Notes: a model not told the origin generated them from the letters alone. 64,000 bases of DNA from REEB95 sp963762425 (GCA_963762425.1 CAVXKY010000004.1:558001-622000), one strand, 5' to 3'; shown: positions 47,146-56,871, counted from the stretch's first letter. Translations and numbers: made by a program.

Positions 47146-49104
47146 ATGGCGAAAACCCAGATCGTCGATTTTCTCGGCGAAGGCGCGTTGGTGCTGCCGG
47201 CGTTGCTGGCCTCCGCCCTGGTCGCGAACGAGCGCGCCAAATATGTCCTGACATTGCTGCAAATGGCGGCGAGCCAGGCCGAAAATCCGCAGGCTTCAAC
47301 GACATCCTTGCGCGAGGACCGCGAAGCCTGCGGCATAACCGAGACCAAATTCGACCGCGCGATCGCGCAGGCCGAGTATGACGGCAGCGGCAACTATCAC
47401 ATCCCGGGCGCAAAGCGCCTCATCGCCGCGCTCGACGAAGCATTGGCCGCCATGATCGCGCCGCTGGGCGTTGCATCGAAAGAATCCGCGGACGCGGCAT
47501 CGCTCGCCGCGCGATTCCGGGATCGCTTGGACAAATTGATCCAGGCGCGGCCGCCGATTGTCGAGGACATGCTGAGCGGCGAGACCATCGCTTCCTTGAC
47601 CTCGGGCAGCCCGAAAACCGGCGACGGCTTCCACGTTCTGGTCATGGATTTGCACAAGGAGATCAACCGGCTGCAAGGCGCCATTTCGACCATGAACGTG
47701 GCGGGCGCCAAGGCCTACGGCATCGACGAAACCGATCGCGCGTCCTTGGCCGCTTTCATGACCGGGGTCAACCGGACGGCGCCGCTCAAATTCGACCATC
47801 CCGGACTCGACACGGTCGCGGTGCGCGCGAACGGAACGCTGCTGATCCAGAACGACGTCGGCACGACCGCGGCGCATGTTCTTATCATTAAGGTGACCGG
47901 CCTGCATGTCGCGGTGACCCACACCGACGTTCATCTCCAGCGTCTCCGCTTCCTGCAGACGCTGTGCGAGGATACCGGCATTCGCTGGAAGGACATCCGC
48001 TCGCGCCAGGCCCCGGGCATCGCCGCCGACGATCTCTTCTACCTGGCCGCCGGCGAGTATGACGCCGCGAACGCCGAGGCTCTCGCGGCTTTTCTCGACA
48101 GTTTCGGCTCGCGCATCGTCTTTCTCATCGACTGGAACAAGGCGCGCAAACGGCTCGGGCTGCTGGTTCCGAACGAGGCCGCGATCGGCATCCTCAAATG
48201 GGCGGCCGATCATGGGGTCGGTCACCGGGGATTTCTCAAGCTCGGCGGCGAGCGGCTGATCTACGACGCGCTGGAGCAGGCGGTGAAGACGCCGTTGCGC
48301 CTCGGCCAGAAGCTCACGGAGATGATCGGCGCCGACGTGGCGCGGGAGTATCTCCGCTTCGTCCTGCAGATCGCCGCGAACGGGCTGTTGCAGGGCCAGT
48401 CGGAGGCGCTGATCCGCGACCGGGTTCGCGCCGAATTGTTCACGCATTTCCGCTCGGCCGAGCAGCGTTTGCTGGCCGGCTGCGCCAGCCACGCCGAGAT
48501 CATCGCGCAACTCGCAACCGGCCTGCGCGCGGCCTTCCAGCAGGGCGGCAACGAACGCGGCGAGGCCTTCGCCCAGCACGCCCAACGCGCCAAGCTGTGG
48601 GAAAGCCGCGCCGACGATCTGGTCAAGGAGGTGCGGGCGACGGTTCATCGCATTTCGGGCACGGAAATCTTCTGCCAGATCGTCGAAACCGCCGACGATG
48701 CCGCGGACCATTTGGAGGATGCGGCGTTTCACGCGAAACTGCTGTTCGCCATCGCGCCGCCCACCGAATTACCCGAGCCCTTGATGGTGCTCGCCGATCT
48801 GCTGGTGGACGGGGCGGAGGCTTTCCGACGCGCCATGGAATCGGCGCAATACGTTCACCGCGGCGGCGAACGCGACGCGGTGCAGCGCTTTCTCGAGGCG
48901 GCGGAACGCGTGGTTTCGGTCGAGCATCAAACCGACGAGCGGCACCGCGCCGACACGACCGTGTTGATGAACGCGAATCTCGAATACCGGCAGGTTCACC
49001 TGCTCAGCGCCATCGACCAGCATTTGGAAGAGGCCGCAGACGCGCTCATGCGGGCGAGCCTCAAGCTTCGCGATCACGTCCTCGGCGACGTGATGTTCGT
49101 GTGA
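47146..49104 (+). CDS. Large protein with C-terminal PhoU/DUF47-like helical domain, unknown
   Basis: 652 aa from ATG at 47146 (AGGGG nine bases before). The opening TQIVDFLGEGALVLPALLAS is not familiar. The middle (about 200-400) has a mixed alpha/beta part with LTDVHLQRLRFL-like wording and FGSRIVFLIDWNKARKRLGL. The last 180 residues are helical and resemble PhoU/DUF47 phosphate regulators (LWESRADDLVKEVRATVHRI, VEHQTDERHRADTTVL). No membrane segment. Placed 160 bases after ppx, so a role in phosphate or polyphosphate control is suggested by context only. Confidence 0.72.
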   Translation: MAKTQIVDFLGEGALVLPALLASALVANERAKYVLTLLQMAASQAENPQASTTSLREDREACGITETKFDRAIAQAEYDGSGNYHIPGAKRLIAALDEALAAMIAPLGVASKESADAASLAARFRDRLDKLIQARPPIVEDMLSGETIASLTSGSPKTGDGFHVLVMDLHKEINRLQGAISTMNVAGAKAYGIDETDRASLAAFMTGVNRTAPLKFDHPGLDTVAVRANGTLLIQNDVGTTAAHVLIIKVTGLHVAVTHTDVHLQRLRFLQTLCEDTGIRWKDIRSRQAPGIAADDLFYLAAGEYDAANAEALAAFLDSFGSRIVFLIDWNKARKRLGLLVPNEAAIGILKWAADHGVGHRGFLKLGGERLIYDALEQAVKTPLRLGQKLTEMIGADVAREYLRFVLQIAANGLLQGQSEALIRDRVRAELFTHFRSAEQRLLAGCASHAEIIAQLATGLRAAFQQGGNERGEAFAQHAQRAKLWESRADDLVKEVRATVHRISGTEIFCQIVETADDAADHLEDAAFHAKLLFAIAPPTELPEPLMVLADLLVDGAEAFRRAMESAQYVHRGGERDAVQRFLEAAERVVSVEHQTDERHRADTTVLMNANLEYRQVHLLSAIDQHLEEAADALMRASLKLRDHVLGDVMFV

Positions 49105-49155
49105 GCTTTCTTTGCTTCGCACGACGGCCGCGCCGCTGCGCGGCCTGTGCTACGC

Positions 49156-50328
49156 CTACTGCGCGGCGGCGGGCGGCGATGTGCGCACCAGCTTGATGCG
49201 CTTGCCCGCGGCGGTGAGCGCCAGGCGCCCGTGTTTCAGATCGAGCGCGTCCTTGCCGAATATCTCGGCGCGCCAGCCGTGCAGCGCGCGGACATGGGCG
49301 CTGTCGTCGGCGGCGATCATTTCCAAATCCTCGCTGTCGGCCACCAGCTTGGCCGCCACGTTGTTTTCCTCGCAACGCAGCTTTAACAGCACGCGCAGCA
49401 GATCGGTGAGCGGGCCGATCCCCGGCGGCGTTTCGCGCCGCGGCTCCGGTTCGGGATACTGGCTTTCCGGCGTGGCCTTGACCCGCGCCACCACGGCCAG
49501 CACCTCGGCCCCGAGCTTGCCCTCGGCGAAACTCCGCCCCAGGCCGCGCGTCCGCGCCAGCTCCTCGACGTCGGCGGGCGCGTGCGCCGCGATCTCCAAC
49601 AGCGATTCCTCGCGCAGCAGCCGGTTGCGCGGCAGGTTGCGCTGCTGCGCCGCGATTTCCCGCCACGCCGCCAATTCGCGCACCAGCGCCAGCATGCGGC
49701 GGTTGTTGCTCCGCACCTTGATCCGCCGCCAGGCCAGCGCCGGATCGAGGAGATATGTCGCTGGATCGCACAGCACCGCCATCTCCTCGTCCAGCCAGGA
49801 ATGACGGCCGGTCTTGTCGAGCTGCGCCGCCAGTTTTTCATACACTTTCCGCAGATGGGTCACGTCGTCGAGCGCGTATTTGACCTGGCGTTCGGTAAGC
49901 GGGCGGCCGGCCCAGTCGGTGAAGCGCGAGGATTTGTCGATTGCCGCGCCCGCCAGCCTGCCGGCCAGCGTCTCGTAGCTCGCGGATTCGCCGAAGCCGC
50001 ACACCATGGCGGCCACCTGGGTGTCGAAGATCGGCGCCGGCACCTTGCGGTTGAGGTTGTAGAAGATTTCGAGGTCCTGGCGCGCGGCGTGGAACACCTT
50101 CAGCACCTTGGGATCGTCCATCAGCCGGAGCAGCGGATCGAGCGAGATGCCCGGGGCCAGCGGGTCGATGGCGGCGGCGTCATGCGGCCCCGCCACCTGC
50201 ACCAGGCAAAGCTGCGGCCAATAGGTCTTGTCGCGCATGAATTCGGTGTCGACCGTGACATAGGGCTCGCCTTCGTGCTTCCGGCAGAAGGAATCGAGCG
50301 CTTCGGTGCTGGCTATCAACGGGGTCAT
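49156..50328 (-). CDS. rnd: Ribonuclease D
   Basis: 390 aa. DEDD exonuclease: VDTEFMRDKTYWPQLCLVQ (motif I), HAARQDLEIFYN (II) and YALDDVTHLRKVYEKL (III), followed by two HRDC-like domains. It trims the 3' ends of tRNA and other structured RNA. ATG at 50328 (MTPLIAST). Divergent from aspS with 126 bases between. Confidence 0.96.
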   Translation of the reverse strand: MTPLIASTEALDSFCRKHEGEPYVTVDTEFMRDKTYWPQLCLVQVAGPHDAAAIDPLAPGISLDPLLRLMDDPKVLKVFHAARQDLEIFYNLNRKVPAPIFDTQVAAMVCGFGESASYETLAGRLAGAAIDKSSRFTDWAGRPLTERQVKYALDDVTHLRKVYEKLAAQLDKTGRHSWLDEEMAVLCDPATYLLDPALAWRRIKVRSNNRRMLALVRELAAWREIAAQQRNLPRNRLLREESLLEIAAHAPADVEELARTRGLGRSFAEGKLGAEVLAVVARVKATPESQYPEPEPRRETPPGIGPLTDLLRVLLKLRCEENNVAAKLVADSEDLEMIAADDSAHVRALHGWRAEIFGKDALDLKHGRLALTAAGKRIKLVRTSPPAAAQ

Positions 50329-50454
50329 GCGCTTTCTCTTACACCTAATGGCCGCGCGCCAAAAGGCCGCGCGGCGGGCTTCGCCCTGCTTGACAAGCCG
50401 GCGCCCGCCATGCGCTGTTCGCTCGATTTTCCACGACGGGTAACGATTCGAGCC

Positions 50455-52248
50455 ATGCATCCCTATCGTACGCATAACTGCGGCGAGCTTCGCCGGAAGG
50501 ACGTCGGCGCGCCGGCGCGGCTCTCGGGCTGGGTGCACCGCAGGCGCGACCACGGCCAGCTGCTGTTCGTCGATCTGCGCGACCATTACGGGCTGACGCA
50601 ATGCGTCATCGACATCGGCAATGCTCTCTTCAAGGCGGTGGACGCCTTGAAGCTCGAAAGCGTCGTGACATTCACCGGCCAGGTGGTTAGCCGCTCGCCC
50701 GAAACCGTCAATCCCAAGCTTCCCACCGGCGAGATCGAATTGAAGATCGCCGAGCTCCAAATCCAGTCCGAGGCCGAGCCGCTGCCTTTGCCGGTCAGCG
50801 CCGAAGCGGACTATCCCGAGGATATGCGGTTGAAATACCGTTTCCTCGATTTGCGGCGCGAGACCATGCACGCCAACGTCATGCTGCGCTCGCATGTCAT
50901 CCAGTCGATCCGCCGGCGCATGATCGAGGCTGGATTTGCCGAGTTCCAGACGCCGATCCTGACCGCCTCCTCGCCCGAGGGCGCGCGCGACTATCTGGTG
51001 CCGAGCCGGCTGCATCCGGGCGAGTTTTACGCGTTGCCGCAGGCGCCGCAGCAATTCAAGCAGCTGCTGATGGTGGCGGGCTTCGACCGCTATTTCCAGA
51101 TCGCGCCCTGCTTCCGCGACGAAGCGAGCCGCGCCGACCGCAGCCCGGGCGAGTTCTACCAGCTCGATTTCGAGATGAGCTTCGTGACCCAAGACGACGT
51201 CTTCGCCGCGATCGAGCCGGTGCTGGCGGGCGTGTTCGAGGAATTCGGCAAGGGCCGCAAGGTGACGAAACCGCCGTTCCCGCGCCTATCCTTCGACGAG
51301 GCGTTGTTCAAATACGGCACGGATAAACCCGATCTGCGCAATCCCATTGTCATGAGCGATGTATCCGAGATCTTCCGCGCCTCGGGCTTCAAGCTCTTCG
51401 CGGGAATCCTCGCCAAGGACGCCAATGCCCGGGTCTGGGCGATCCCGGCGCCGGGCGGCGGCAACCGGGCATTCTGCGACCGAATGAACGCCTGGGCGCA
51501 GGGCGAGGGCCAGCCCGGCATGGGCTATATCTTCTTCCGAGGGACCGAAGGCGCGGGCCCGGTGGCGACCAACCTCGGGCCCGAGCGCACCGAGAAGCTG
51601 CGCGCCATGCTTGGGCTCAAGGATGGCGACGCGGTGTTTTTCGTCGCCGGATTGCCGGGGGCCTTCCGGCCCTTCGCCGCCTCGGCGCGCGTCAAGCTCG
51701 GCCAGGAATTGAAGCTCGTGGCCGAGGGCGAGTTCCGCTTCTGCTGGATCGTCGATTTCCCGATGTACGAATACAACGAGGAAACCAAGAAGATCGAATT
51801 CAGCCATAACCCCTTCTCGATGCCGCAAGGCGGGCTCGAGGCCTTGGAAAAACAGGACCCGCTCACCATCAAGGCGTTCCAATACGACATCGTCTGCAAC
51901 GGCGTGGAGCTGTCCTCGGGCGCGATCCGCAATCACCGTCCCGACATCATGTACAAGGCCTTCGCCATCGCAGGTTATCCGGCGGCGGAGGTCGAGGCGC
52001 GCTTCGGCGGCATGCTCAACGCCTTCAAGTTCGGCGCGCCCCCGCATGGCGGCTCGGCCCCGGGCATCGACCGCATCGTCATGCTGTTGGCCGATACGCC
52101 GAACATCCGCGAGGTGGTCGCCTTCCCGATGAATCAGCAGGCCCAGGATCTGCTGATGCAGGCGCCGGCGCCAGTGCCGCCCGAACGCCTCAAGGAACTC
52201 CATATCCGCCTGGTGCCGCCCGATGCCAAGCCGCCCAAATCCAGTTGA
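50455..52248 (+). CDS. aspS: Aspartyl-tRNA synthetase
   Basis: 597 aa, full bacterial length. The anticodon-binding OB fold (LSGWVHRRRDHGQLLFVDLR) is followed by class II motifs: YLVPSRLHPGEFYALPQAPQ, motif 2 FRDEASRADRSPGEFYQLD split around RSPG, motif 3 GSAPGIDRIVMLL and the GAD insertion. It charges tRNA-Asp, or both Asp and Asn tRNAs if non-discriminating. ATG at 50455 (MHPYRTHNCGEL). Confidence 0.98.
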   Translation: MHPYRTHNCGELRRKDVGAPARLSGWVHRRRDHGQLLFVDLRDHYGLTQCVIDIGNALFKAVDALKLESVVTFTGQVVSRSPETVNPKLPTGEIELKIAELQIQSEAEPLPLPVSAEADYPEDMRLKYRFLDLRRETMHANVMLRSHVIQSIRRRMIEAGFAEFQTPILTASSPEGARDYLVPSRLHPGEFYALPQAPQQFKQLLMVAGFDRYFQIAPCFRDEASRADRSPGEFYQLDFEMSFVTQDDVFAAIEPVLAGVFEEFGKGRKVTKPPFPRLSFDEALFKYGTDKPDLRNPIVMSDVSEIFRASGFKLFAGILAKDANARVWAIPAPGGGNRAFCDRMNAWAQGEGQPGMGYIFFRGTEGAGPVATNLGPERTEKLRAMLGLKDGDAVFFVAGLPGAFRPFAASARVKLGQELKLVAEGEFRFCWIVDFPMYEYNEETKKIEFSHNPFSMPQGGLEALEKQDPLTIKAFQYDIVCNGVELSSGAIRNHRPDIMYKAFAIAGYPAAEVEARFGGMLNAFKFGAPPHGGSAPGIDRIVMLLADTPNIREVVAFPMNQQAQDLLMQAPAPVPPERLKELHIRLVPPDAKPPKSS

Positions 52249-52284
52249 CGGGGGATAACCGGCTTCGTGTTAGCCTATATCCGG

Positions 52285-53145
52285 ATGGTGGCGACGATCA
52301 GTAGCAGGACGTATCGCAAAACCGCGCGGCCCGGACTCATCGCGGCTTTCGCGGCATCGCTGGCTTGCCTCGCGCTTTCGCCCGCGCGAGCCGCCGAGAT
52401 CACCATCGCGCCGCATCAGGCGCTTTACAGCCTTACGCTCGAATCCGCCAAATCCTCGAGCGGCGTGGTCGCGGCCTCGGGCGCCATGTTCTACAAATGG
52501 GGCGAGGCCTGCGACGGCTGGACGGTCGAGCAACGCTTCCGGCTGCGCATCGCCTATGCCGATCAGGACGGCGTCGACATCAGTTCGGCGCTGGTGACCT
52601 GGGAGTCGAAGGACGGGCTTAAATACCGTTTCAACGAGCGCCGCACGCGCAACGGCGAGACCGACGAGGAGCTGCGCGGTGAGGCCTCGCTCGACGGGCC
52701 GGGCAAGGGCGGCGTCGCGCAATTCACCAAGCCCCAGACCGCGACCATCAATCTGGCGCCGGGCGTGCTGTTCCCCACGGCGCATACGCTGTTCCTGATC
52801 GCGAGCGCCCAGGCCAACCAGCAATTCGTCGCGCGCGACGTGTTCGACGGCTCCGCGGTCGAGAATGCCGGCGAGGTCTCGGCGGTGATCGGGCCTGAGC
52901 TCAAGCCGCCGGGCGGCAAGGCGCCCAAGCCCTTCAACGACCCGTTGCTGCAACGCCCGTCCTGGCAGATACGGCTCGCCTTCTTCCCGCCCGACGCCAA
53001 ATCCGACCAGACCGAGCCCGATTACGAACTCGGCATGCGGCTTCTCGACAACGGCGTGACGCAGGACATGAAGCTCGACTACGGCGATTACATCATCCGC
53101 GCCAAGCTCGACGAGATCGAGAAGCTGCCCAAGCCGGGCTGCTAG
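52285..53145 (+). CDS. eipB: EipB family cell-envelope integrity protein (DUF1849)
   Basis: 286 aa from ATG at 52285; a GTG at 52267 is an alternative. Signal peptide (IAAFAASLACLALSPARA) and a single beta-spiral domain: APHQALYSLTLESAKSSSGV, EACDGWTVEQRFRLRI, YRFNERRTRNGE and the end KLPKPGC. The two mature cysteines (GEACDGW and the terminal Cys) match the disulfide pair of EipB of Brucella, needed for envelope integrity. Convergent with the ROK kinase; the stops overlap. Confidence 0.88.
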   Translation: MVATISSRTYRKTARPGLIAAFAASLACLALSPARAAEITIAPHQALYSLTLESAKSSSGVVAASGAMFYKWGEACDGWTVEQRFRLRIAYADQDGVDISSALVTWESKDGLKYRFNERRTRNGETDEELRGEASLDGPGKGGVAQFTKPQTATINLAPGVLFPTAHTLFLIASAQANQQFVARDVFDGSAVENAGEVSAVIGPELKPPGGKAPKPFNDPLLQRPSWQIRLAFFPPDAKSDQTEPDYELGMRLLDNGVTQDMKLDYGDYIIRAKLDEIEKLPKPGC

Positions 53146-54050
53146 AGTTTTCCGTCCTCGGGCCAGAGCCACGCGGCGCCGCGCACGCCGCTGGAATCGC
53201 CCCAGCGCGGCGGCAGCAGCCTTGTCACCACCCGATCCGAGAAGACGTAACGTCCCCACAATCCGGGCACGGCGCAATAGAGCCGCTCGATCTGGCCGAC
53301 GCCGCCGCCCAGCACGATGGCATCGGGATCGAGCAGGTTGATCGCCGAGGCCAGCGCGCGCGCGAGCCGCTCTTCATAGATCTGCATCGTCGCTTCGGCC
53401 GCCTTGTCGCCTTGGGCCGCGCGCTGGGATAGCCGGGTCGCGTCGAAATCCTCGCCGGTCCGTTCGCGGTGGTCGCGGGCCAAGGACGGGCCGGAAAGAA
53501 AGCTCTCGATGCAGCCCCGCTTGCCGCAATAGCAAGCCGGGCCGGGGCGCTCGTCATCCTGGGGCCAGGGCAGGGGGTTGTGGCCCCATTCGCCGGCGAT
53601 GCCGTTGGGTCCGGTCAGGACCCGTCCGCGCACGGCTATTCCGCCGCCGACGCCGGTGCCCAGGATCACGCCGAACACCGTCTCGAGCCCCTTGCCGGCG
53701 CCGTCCACCGCCTCGGACAGCGCGAAGCAATTGGCGTCATTGGCGAAACGCAACTTCCGCCCGAGCGCCGCTTCCAGATCCTTGTCGAAGGGCCGGCCGT
53801 TGAGGCAGGTGGAATTTGAATTCATGACCCGGCCGCTGGCCGGAGACAGCGCGCCCGGCATAGCGACGCCGATGCTGGCCCGGGCTCCCAGGGCCGTCTC
53901 CATCTCCAGCACCAGGGCGCGGACCGCCCCGATCACCGCGTCGTAGTCCGGACCGGGGGTCGCCACGCGCCGGCGCAGCACGATCCCGCCATCCGGGCCG
54001 AGCGCGGCCGCCTCGATCTTGGTGCCGCCGATGTCTATCCCGATCCGCAT
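53142..54050 (-). CDS. ROK-family sugar kinase, fructokinase (Mak)-like
   Basis: 302 aa. ATP-binding start RIGIDIGGTKIEAAAL, then GVILGTGVGGGIAV, catalytic Asp in NDANCFALSEA and the zinc motif GEWGHNPLPWP with CYCGKRGCIESFLSGP. This pattern is that of Mak-type fructokinases of the ROK family. It phosphorylates a hexose, probably fructose. ATG at 54050. Divergent from divK. Confidence 0.92.
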   Translation of the reverse strand: MRIGIDIGGTKIEAAALGPDGGIVLRRRVATPGPDYDAVIGAVRALVLEMETALGARASIGVAMPGALSPASGRVMNSNSTCLNGRPFDKDLEAALGRKLRFANDANCFALSEAVDGAGKGLETVFGVILGTGVGGGIAVRGRVLTGPNGIAGEWGHNPLPWPQDDERPGPACYCGKRGCIESFLSGPSLARDHRERTGEDFDATRLSQRAAQGDKAAEATMQIYEERLARALASAINLLDPDAIVLGGGVGQIERLYCAVPGLWGRYVFSDRVVTRLLPPRWGDSSGVRGAAWLWPEDGKL

Positions 54051-54215
54051 GGCCCGATTCGCATCTTTACCGTTAGGCCGCCAAAACTTACCAAATCTTA
54101 AGATAGATGAACTTATAACCTGTCCAGGCCCGGAGCAGCGCATCGGGGCTTGCGGGGGCCGGCCCGCCCGGCTTCCGGCGGGTCCGCTGATCGGGGGTAT
54201 CGGGGTATCCAGGCG

Positions 54216-54221
54216 TATAAT
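54216..54221 (+). promoter_or_regulatory. Candidate -10 element upstream of divK
   Basis: TATAAT occurs 75 bases before the divK start in an A+T-rich stretch (TTTTTAACTTCTTATACC). No convincing -35 was found. A CtrA site would be expected biologically, but no full TTAA-N7-TTAA was seen. Confidence 0.35.
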
Positions 54222-54295
54222 CTTTTTAACTTCTTATACCCTAAAATCGAGCCCAAGCGCGCGTTTCGGCACCGGCGGGAAACAGGGATGCGATC

Positions 54296-54691
54296 ATGAT
54301 GAACGGCAAAATGAACGGCAAGACGAACGGCAAGCGGATTCTCATTGTCGAGGACAATGATCTCAACATGAAGCTCTTCCACGATCTGCTGGAAGCGCAC
54401 GGCTACGATACCTTGCAGACCAAGGACGGCATGGAAGCGCTCAAGCTCGCGCGCGAGCATCATCCCGATCTCATCCTCATGGACATCCAGCTGCCCGAGG
54501 TCTCCGGCCTCGAGGTCACCAAGTGGATCAAGGAAGACGAGGACCTGCGGACGATACCGATCATCGCGGTCACCGCCTTCGCCATGAAGGGCGACGAGGA
54601 GAAGATTCGCGAGGGCGGGTGCGAAGCCTATATCGCCAAGCCGATCTCGGTCGCGAGTTTTCTCCAGACGGTCGCGCGTTTCCTGAATTAG
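54296..54691 (+). CDS. divK: DivK, single-domain response regulator
   Basis: 131 aa single receiver. Acidic pair in IVEDNDLNMKLFHDLLEAHG, phospho-acceptor in LILMDIQLPEVSG, Thr/Lys in VTAFAMK and YIAKPISV. The sequence and its place directly before pleD identify DivK, which controls cell-cycle kinases in alphaproteobacteria. A repeated MNGK-type lead (three copies of NGK in the first 14 residues) precedes the domain, so a later in-frame start at the third ATG is possible. Confidence 0.93.
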   Translation: MMNGKMNGKTNGKRILIVEDNDLNMKLFHDLLEAHGYDTLQTKDGMEALKLAREHHPDLILMDIQLPEVSGLEVTKWIKEDEDLRTIPIIAVTAFAMKGDEEKIREGGCEAYIAKPISVASFLQTVARFLN

Positions 54692-54709
54692 CGAGTTGGT
54701 GGTTAGCCC

Positions 54710-56107
54710 ATGTCGGCACGCATCCTGGTCGTCGACGACGTCGACGTGAACGTGAAGCTGCTCGAGGCCAAGCTCTCGAGCGAGTATTTCAACGTGCTGT
54801 CCGCCAGTGACGGGCCGGGCGCGCTCACCGTCGCCCAGGAAGAGCGTCCCGATCTCATCCTGCTTGACGTGATGATGCCGCGCATGGACGGCTTCGAAAC
54901 CTGCAAACGCCTCAAGGCCGATCCCCGCACAGCCGACATTCCGGTGGTGATGGTGACCGCGCTCACGGAAACAGCCGACCGCGTGCGCGGGCTCGAGGCC
55001 GGCGCCGACGATTTCCTCACCAAGCCGGTCAACGACACCGCGCTGTTCGCCCGCGTCCGTTCGCTCGTCCGACTGCGCCGCATGACGGAAGAGTGGCGCC
55101 ACCGCGAAGAGGTCTACGACCAATTCAACGCGCTGTTCGTCAAGGAAGCCCCGGTCGAGGATCGCGGTCCCGCCCGCATCCTGCTGTGGGAAGAGAACGC
55201 CTTCGCCGGCGCGCGCATCGCCGAGATGCTGGCGCCCGTGGCCAGCGAAACCGTCCGGCCGGGCTCGCCCGAGGAATTGCTGGCGAATTGCGACCAGACC
55301 ATCGAACTCGTGATCCTGTCGCTCGCCGGCAAGGTCGATGCGCTGCGCCTGGTCTCGCAGCTGCGCGCCAATGAGGCGAGCCGCGTCGTGCCGATCCTGC
55401 TCATGGCCGATCCCAACGAATTGCCGCGTCTCGCCAAGGGCCTCGATCTCGGCGCCACCGACTATCTGGTGCGCCCCTTGGACCGCAACGAATTGATCGC
55501 CCGCGCCCGCACCAGCATCCGCCGCAAGCGGCTGCAGGACCGGTTGCAGGAAAACTACCAGAAGAGCCTGTCGCTGGCGCTGACCGACGGCCTGACCGGC
55601 CTCTACAACCGCCGTTATCTCTCGGCCCATCTCGAAAGCCTGCTGCCGCACGTGGCCGAGGGCGCCAAGGGCCCGGCGCTGCTGATGTTCGACATCGATC
55701 TCTTCAAGCGGGTCAACGACAGCTACGGGCACGCCGCGGGCGACGCGGTGCTGCGCGAGGTTTCGGCGCGCGTGTCGCGCAACGTCCGCGCCTTCGATCT
55801 GGTGTCGCGCTACGGCGGCGAGGAATTCGTCGTGGTTCTGCCCGAAACCCCCTTGGCCGTGGCCGTGGTGGTGGCGGAGCGCTTGCGCGCCACCATCGCC
55901 GAGCAACCCATCATGGTCGGCGATCCGGCGATCGGACTCAACATCTCGATCAGCGTCGGCGTGTCGGTGACGCGCGGCGCCGATGAGACCGCGGCCTCGC
56001 TGATGCGCCGCGCCGACGAGGCGCTTTACGCCGCCAAGGCGCATGGCCGCAACTGCGTGATGACGTTCCCGGCCGATGCGGTGACCGCCGACGGCGCCGC
56101 CGCCTGA
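54710..56107 (+). CDS. pleD: PleD, diguanylate cyclase response regulator
   Basis: 465 aa. Two receiver domains (first with VVDDVDVNVKLLEAKL and LILLDVMMPRMDG; second about 150-280, degenerate) and a GGDEF domain with RYGGEEFVVVLPET. The RAFD five residues before GGEEF is an RxxD product-inhibition site. It makes c-di-GMP and guides polar development. Eighteen bases after divK. Confidence 0.96.
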   Translation: MSARILVVDDVDVNVKLLEAKLSSEYFNVLSASDGPGALTVAQEERPDLILLDVMMPRMDGFETCKRLKADPRTADIPVVMVTALTETADRVRGLEAGADDFLTKPVNDTALFARVRSLVRLRRMTEEWRHREEVYDQFNALFVKEAPVEDRGPARILLWEENAFAGARIAEMLAPVASETVRPGSPEELLANCDQTIELVILSLAGKVDALRLVSQLRANEASRVVPILLMADPNELPRLAKGLDLGATDYLVRPLDRNELIARARTSIRRKRLQDRLQENYQKSLSLALTDGLTGLYNRRYLSAHLESLLPHVAEGAKGPALLMFDIDLFKRVNDSYGHAAGDAVLREVSARVSRNVRAFDLVSRYGGEEFVVVLPETPLAVAVVVAERLRATIAEQPIMVGDPAIGLNISISVGVSVTRGADETAASLMRRADEALYAAKAHGRNCVMTFPADAVTADGAAA

Positions 56108-56134
56108 ACGATTTTTCCCGGAGAGCGCCAATGC

Positions 56135-56161
56135 AAAAGCCGCCCGGTTGGGCGGCTTTTT
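56135..56161. terminator. Bidirectional terminator between pleD and rpmG
   Basis: Perfect stem AAAAGCCGCCC / GGGCGGCTTTT with loop GGTT. T runs on one side and A runs on the other make it work for both convergent genes. Confidence 0.88.
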
Positions 56162-56184
56162 GTTGGGTGGATTAGCGGGCGGAG

Positions 56185-56355
56185 CTACTTGATCTTGCCT
56201 TCCTTGAAGACGACGTGCTTGCGCGCCACCGGATCGTATTTCTTCATCGACAGCTTCTCGGTCTTCACGCCGCGCGGATTCTTCTTGGTGACGTAAAAGA
56301 ATCCGGTATCGGCGCTGCTGACGAGTTTGACGATGAGTGAGCCGCCCTTGGCCAT
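56185..56355 (-). CDS. rpmG: 50S ribosomal protein L33
   Basis: 56 aa, beginning MAKGGSLIVKLVSSADTG and ending KHVVFKEGKIK. FYVTKKNPR and LSMKKYDP are the L33 core. No CxxC pairs, so it is the zinc-free form. It sits in the large ribosomal subunit near the E site. Found by direct translation of the minus strand; its short length hides it. Convergent with pleD across a shared terminator. Confidence 0.96.
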   Translation of the reverse strand: MAKGGSLIVKLVSSADTGFFYVTKKNPRGVKTEKLSMKKYDPVARKHVVFKEGKIK

Positions 56356-56451
56356 GGCTGAATCCGCGTAATTGCCGGGAATTGGAATGCGGACGAGACA
56401 ATAGCGCCAGGGGCTTTCCTGTCAACTAGAATGGCTCCCGGGAGGAACGCA

Positions 56452-56871
56452 ATGCGGATGGCGCAGGGGCGGCTCGTGGTCGAAACCGGCGGGCAGGGGC
56501 TTTACGAGGTGACGGCCGAAATCGCCGCTTGGGTCGCTTCCCAGGGGATATCGGCCGGGCTCTTGACCCTGTTCCTGCGTCACAGCTCGGCTTCGATTCT
56601 GATCCAGGAAAACGCGGCACCCGAGGTGCGCGAGGACCTGCTCGCCTTCCTGCGCGATCTCGCGCCCGAGGAGACATCTCGCTGGCGCCACCAAGACGAG
56701 GGTCCGGATGACATGCCGGCGCATATCAAGAGCGCGCTGCTGCCGACCCAGCTCGCCGTGCCGGTGGCGGAAGCCCGGCTGTTGCTGGGCACGTGGCAGG
56801 GGATCTATGTCGTCGAACACCGGCGCGCGTCCCACCGGCGGGAACTGGTGCTGCACTTGGTGGGAGAATGA
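56452..56871 (+). CDS. YjbQ family protein
   Basis: 139 aa from ATG at 56452, which has GGAGG six bases upstream; the earlier ATG at 56431 has none. UPF0047 fold: LTLFLRHSSASILIQENAAP, DDMPAHIKSALL and GTWQGIYVVEHR. Members have weak thiamine-phosphate synthase activity, but the physiological role is unsettled. Confidence 0.93.
   Translation: MRMAQGRLVVETGGQGLYEVTAEIAAWVASQGISAGLLTLFLRHSSASILIQENAAPEVREDLLAFLRDLAPEETSRWRHQDEGPDDMPAHIKSALLPTQLAVPVAEARLLLGTWQGIYVVEHRRASHRRELVLHLVGE

Noticed and set aside
49582..50454. Long N-terminal extension of aspS
   Set aside because: It runs opposite rnd; the ATG at 50455 begins with the normal AspS N-terminus.
54051..54295. CtrA binding site upstream of divK
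   Set aside because: TTAC and TTAA half-sites near 54088-54103 are six, not seven, bases apart and match poorly.
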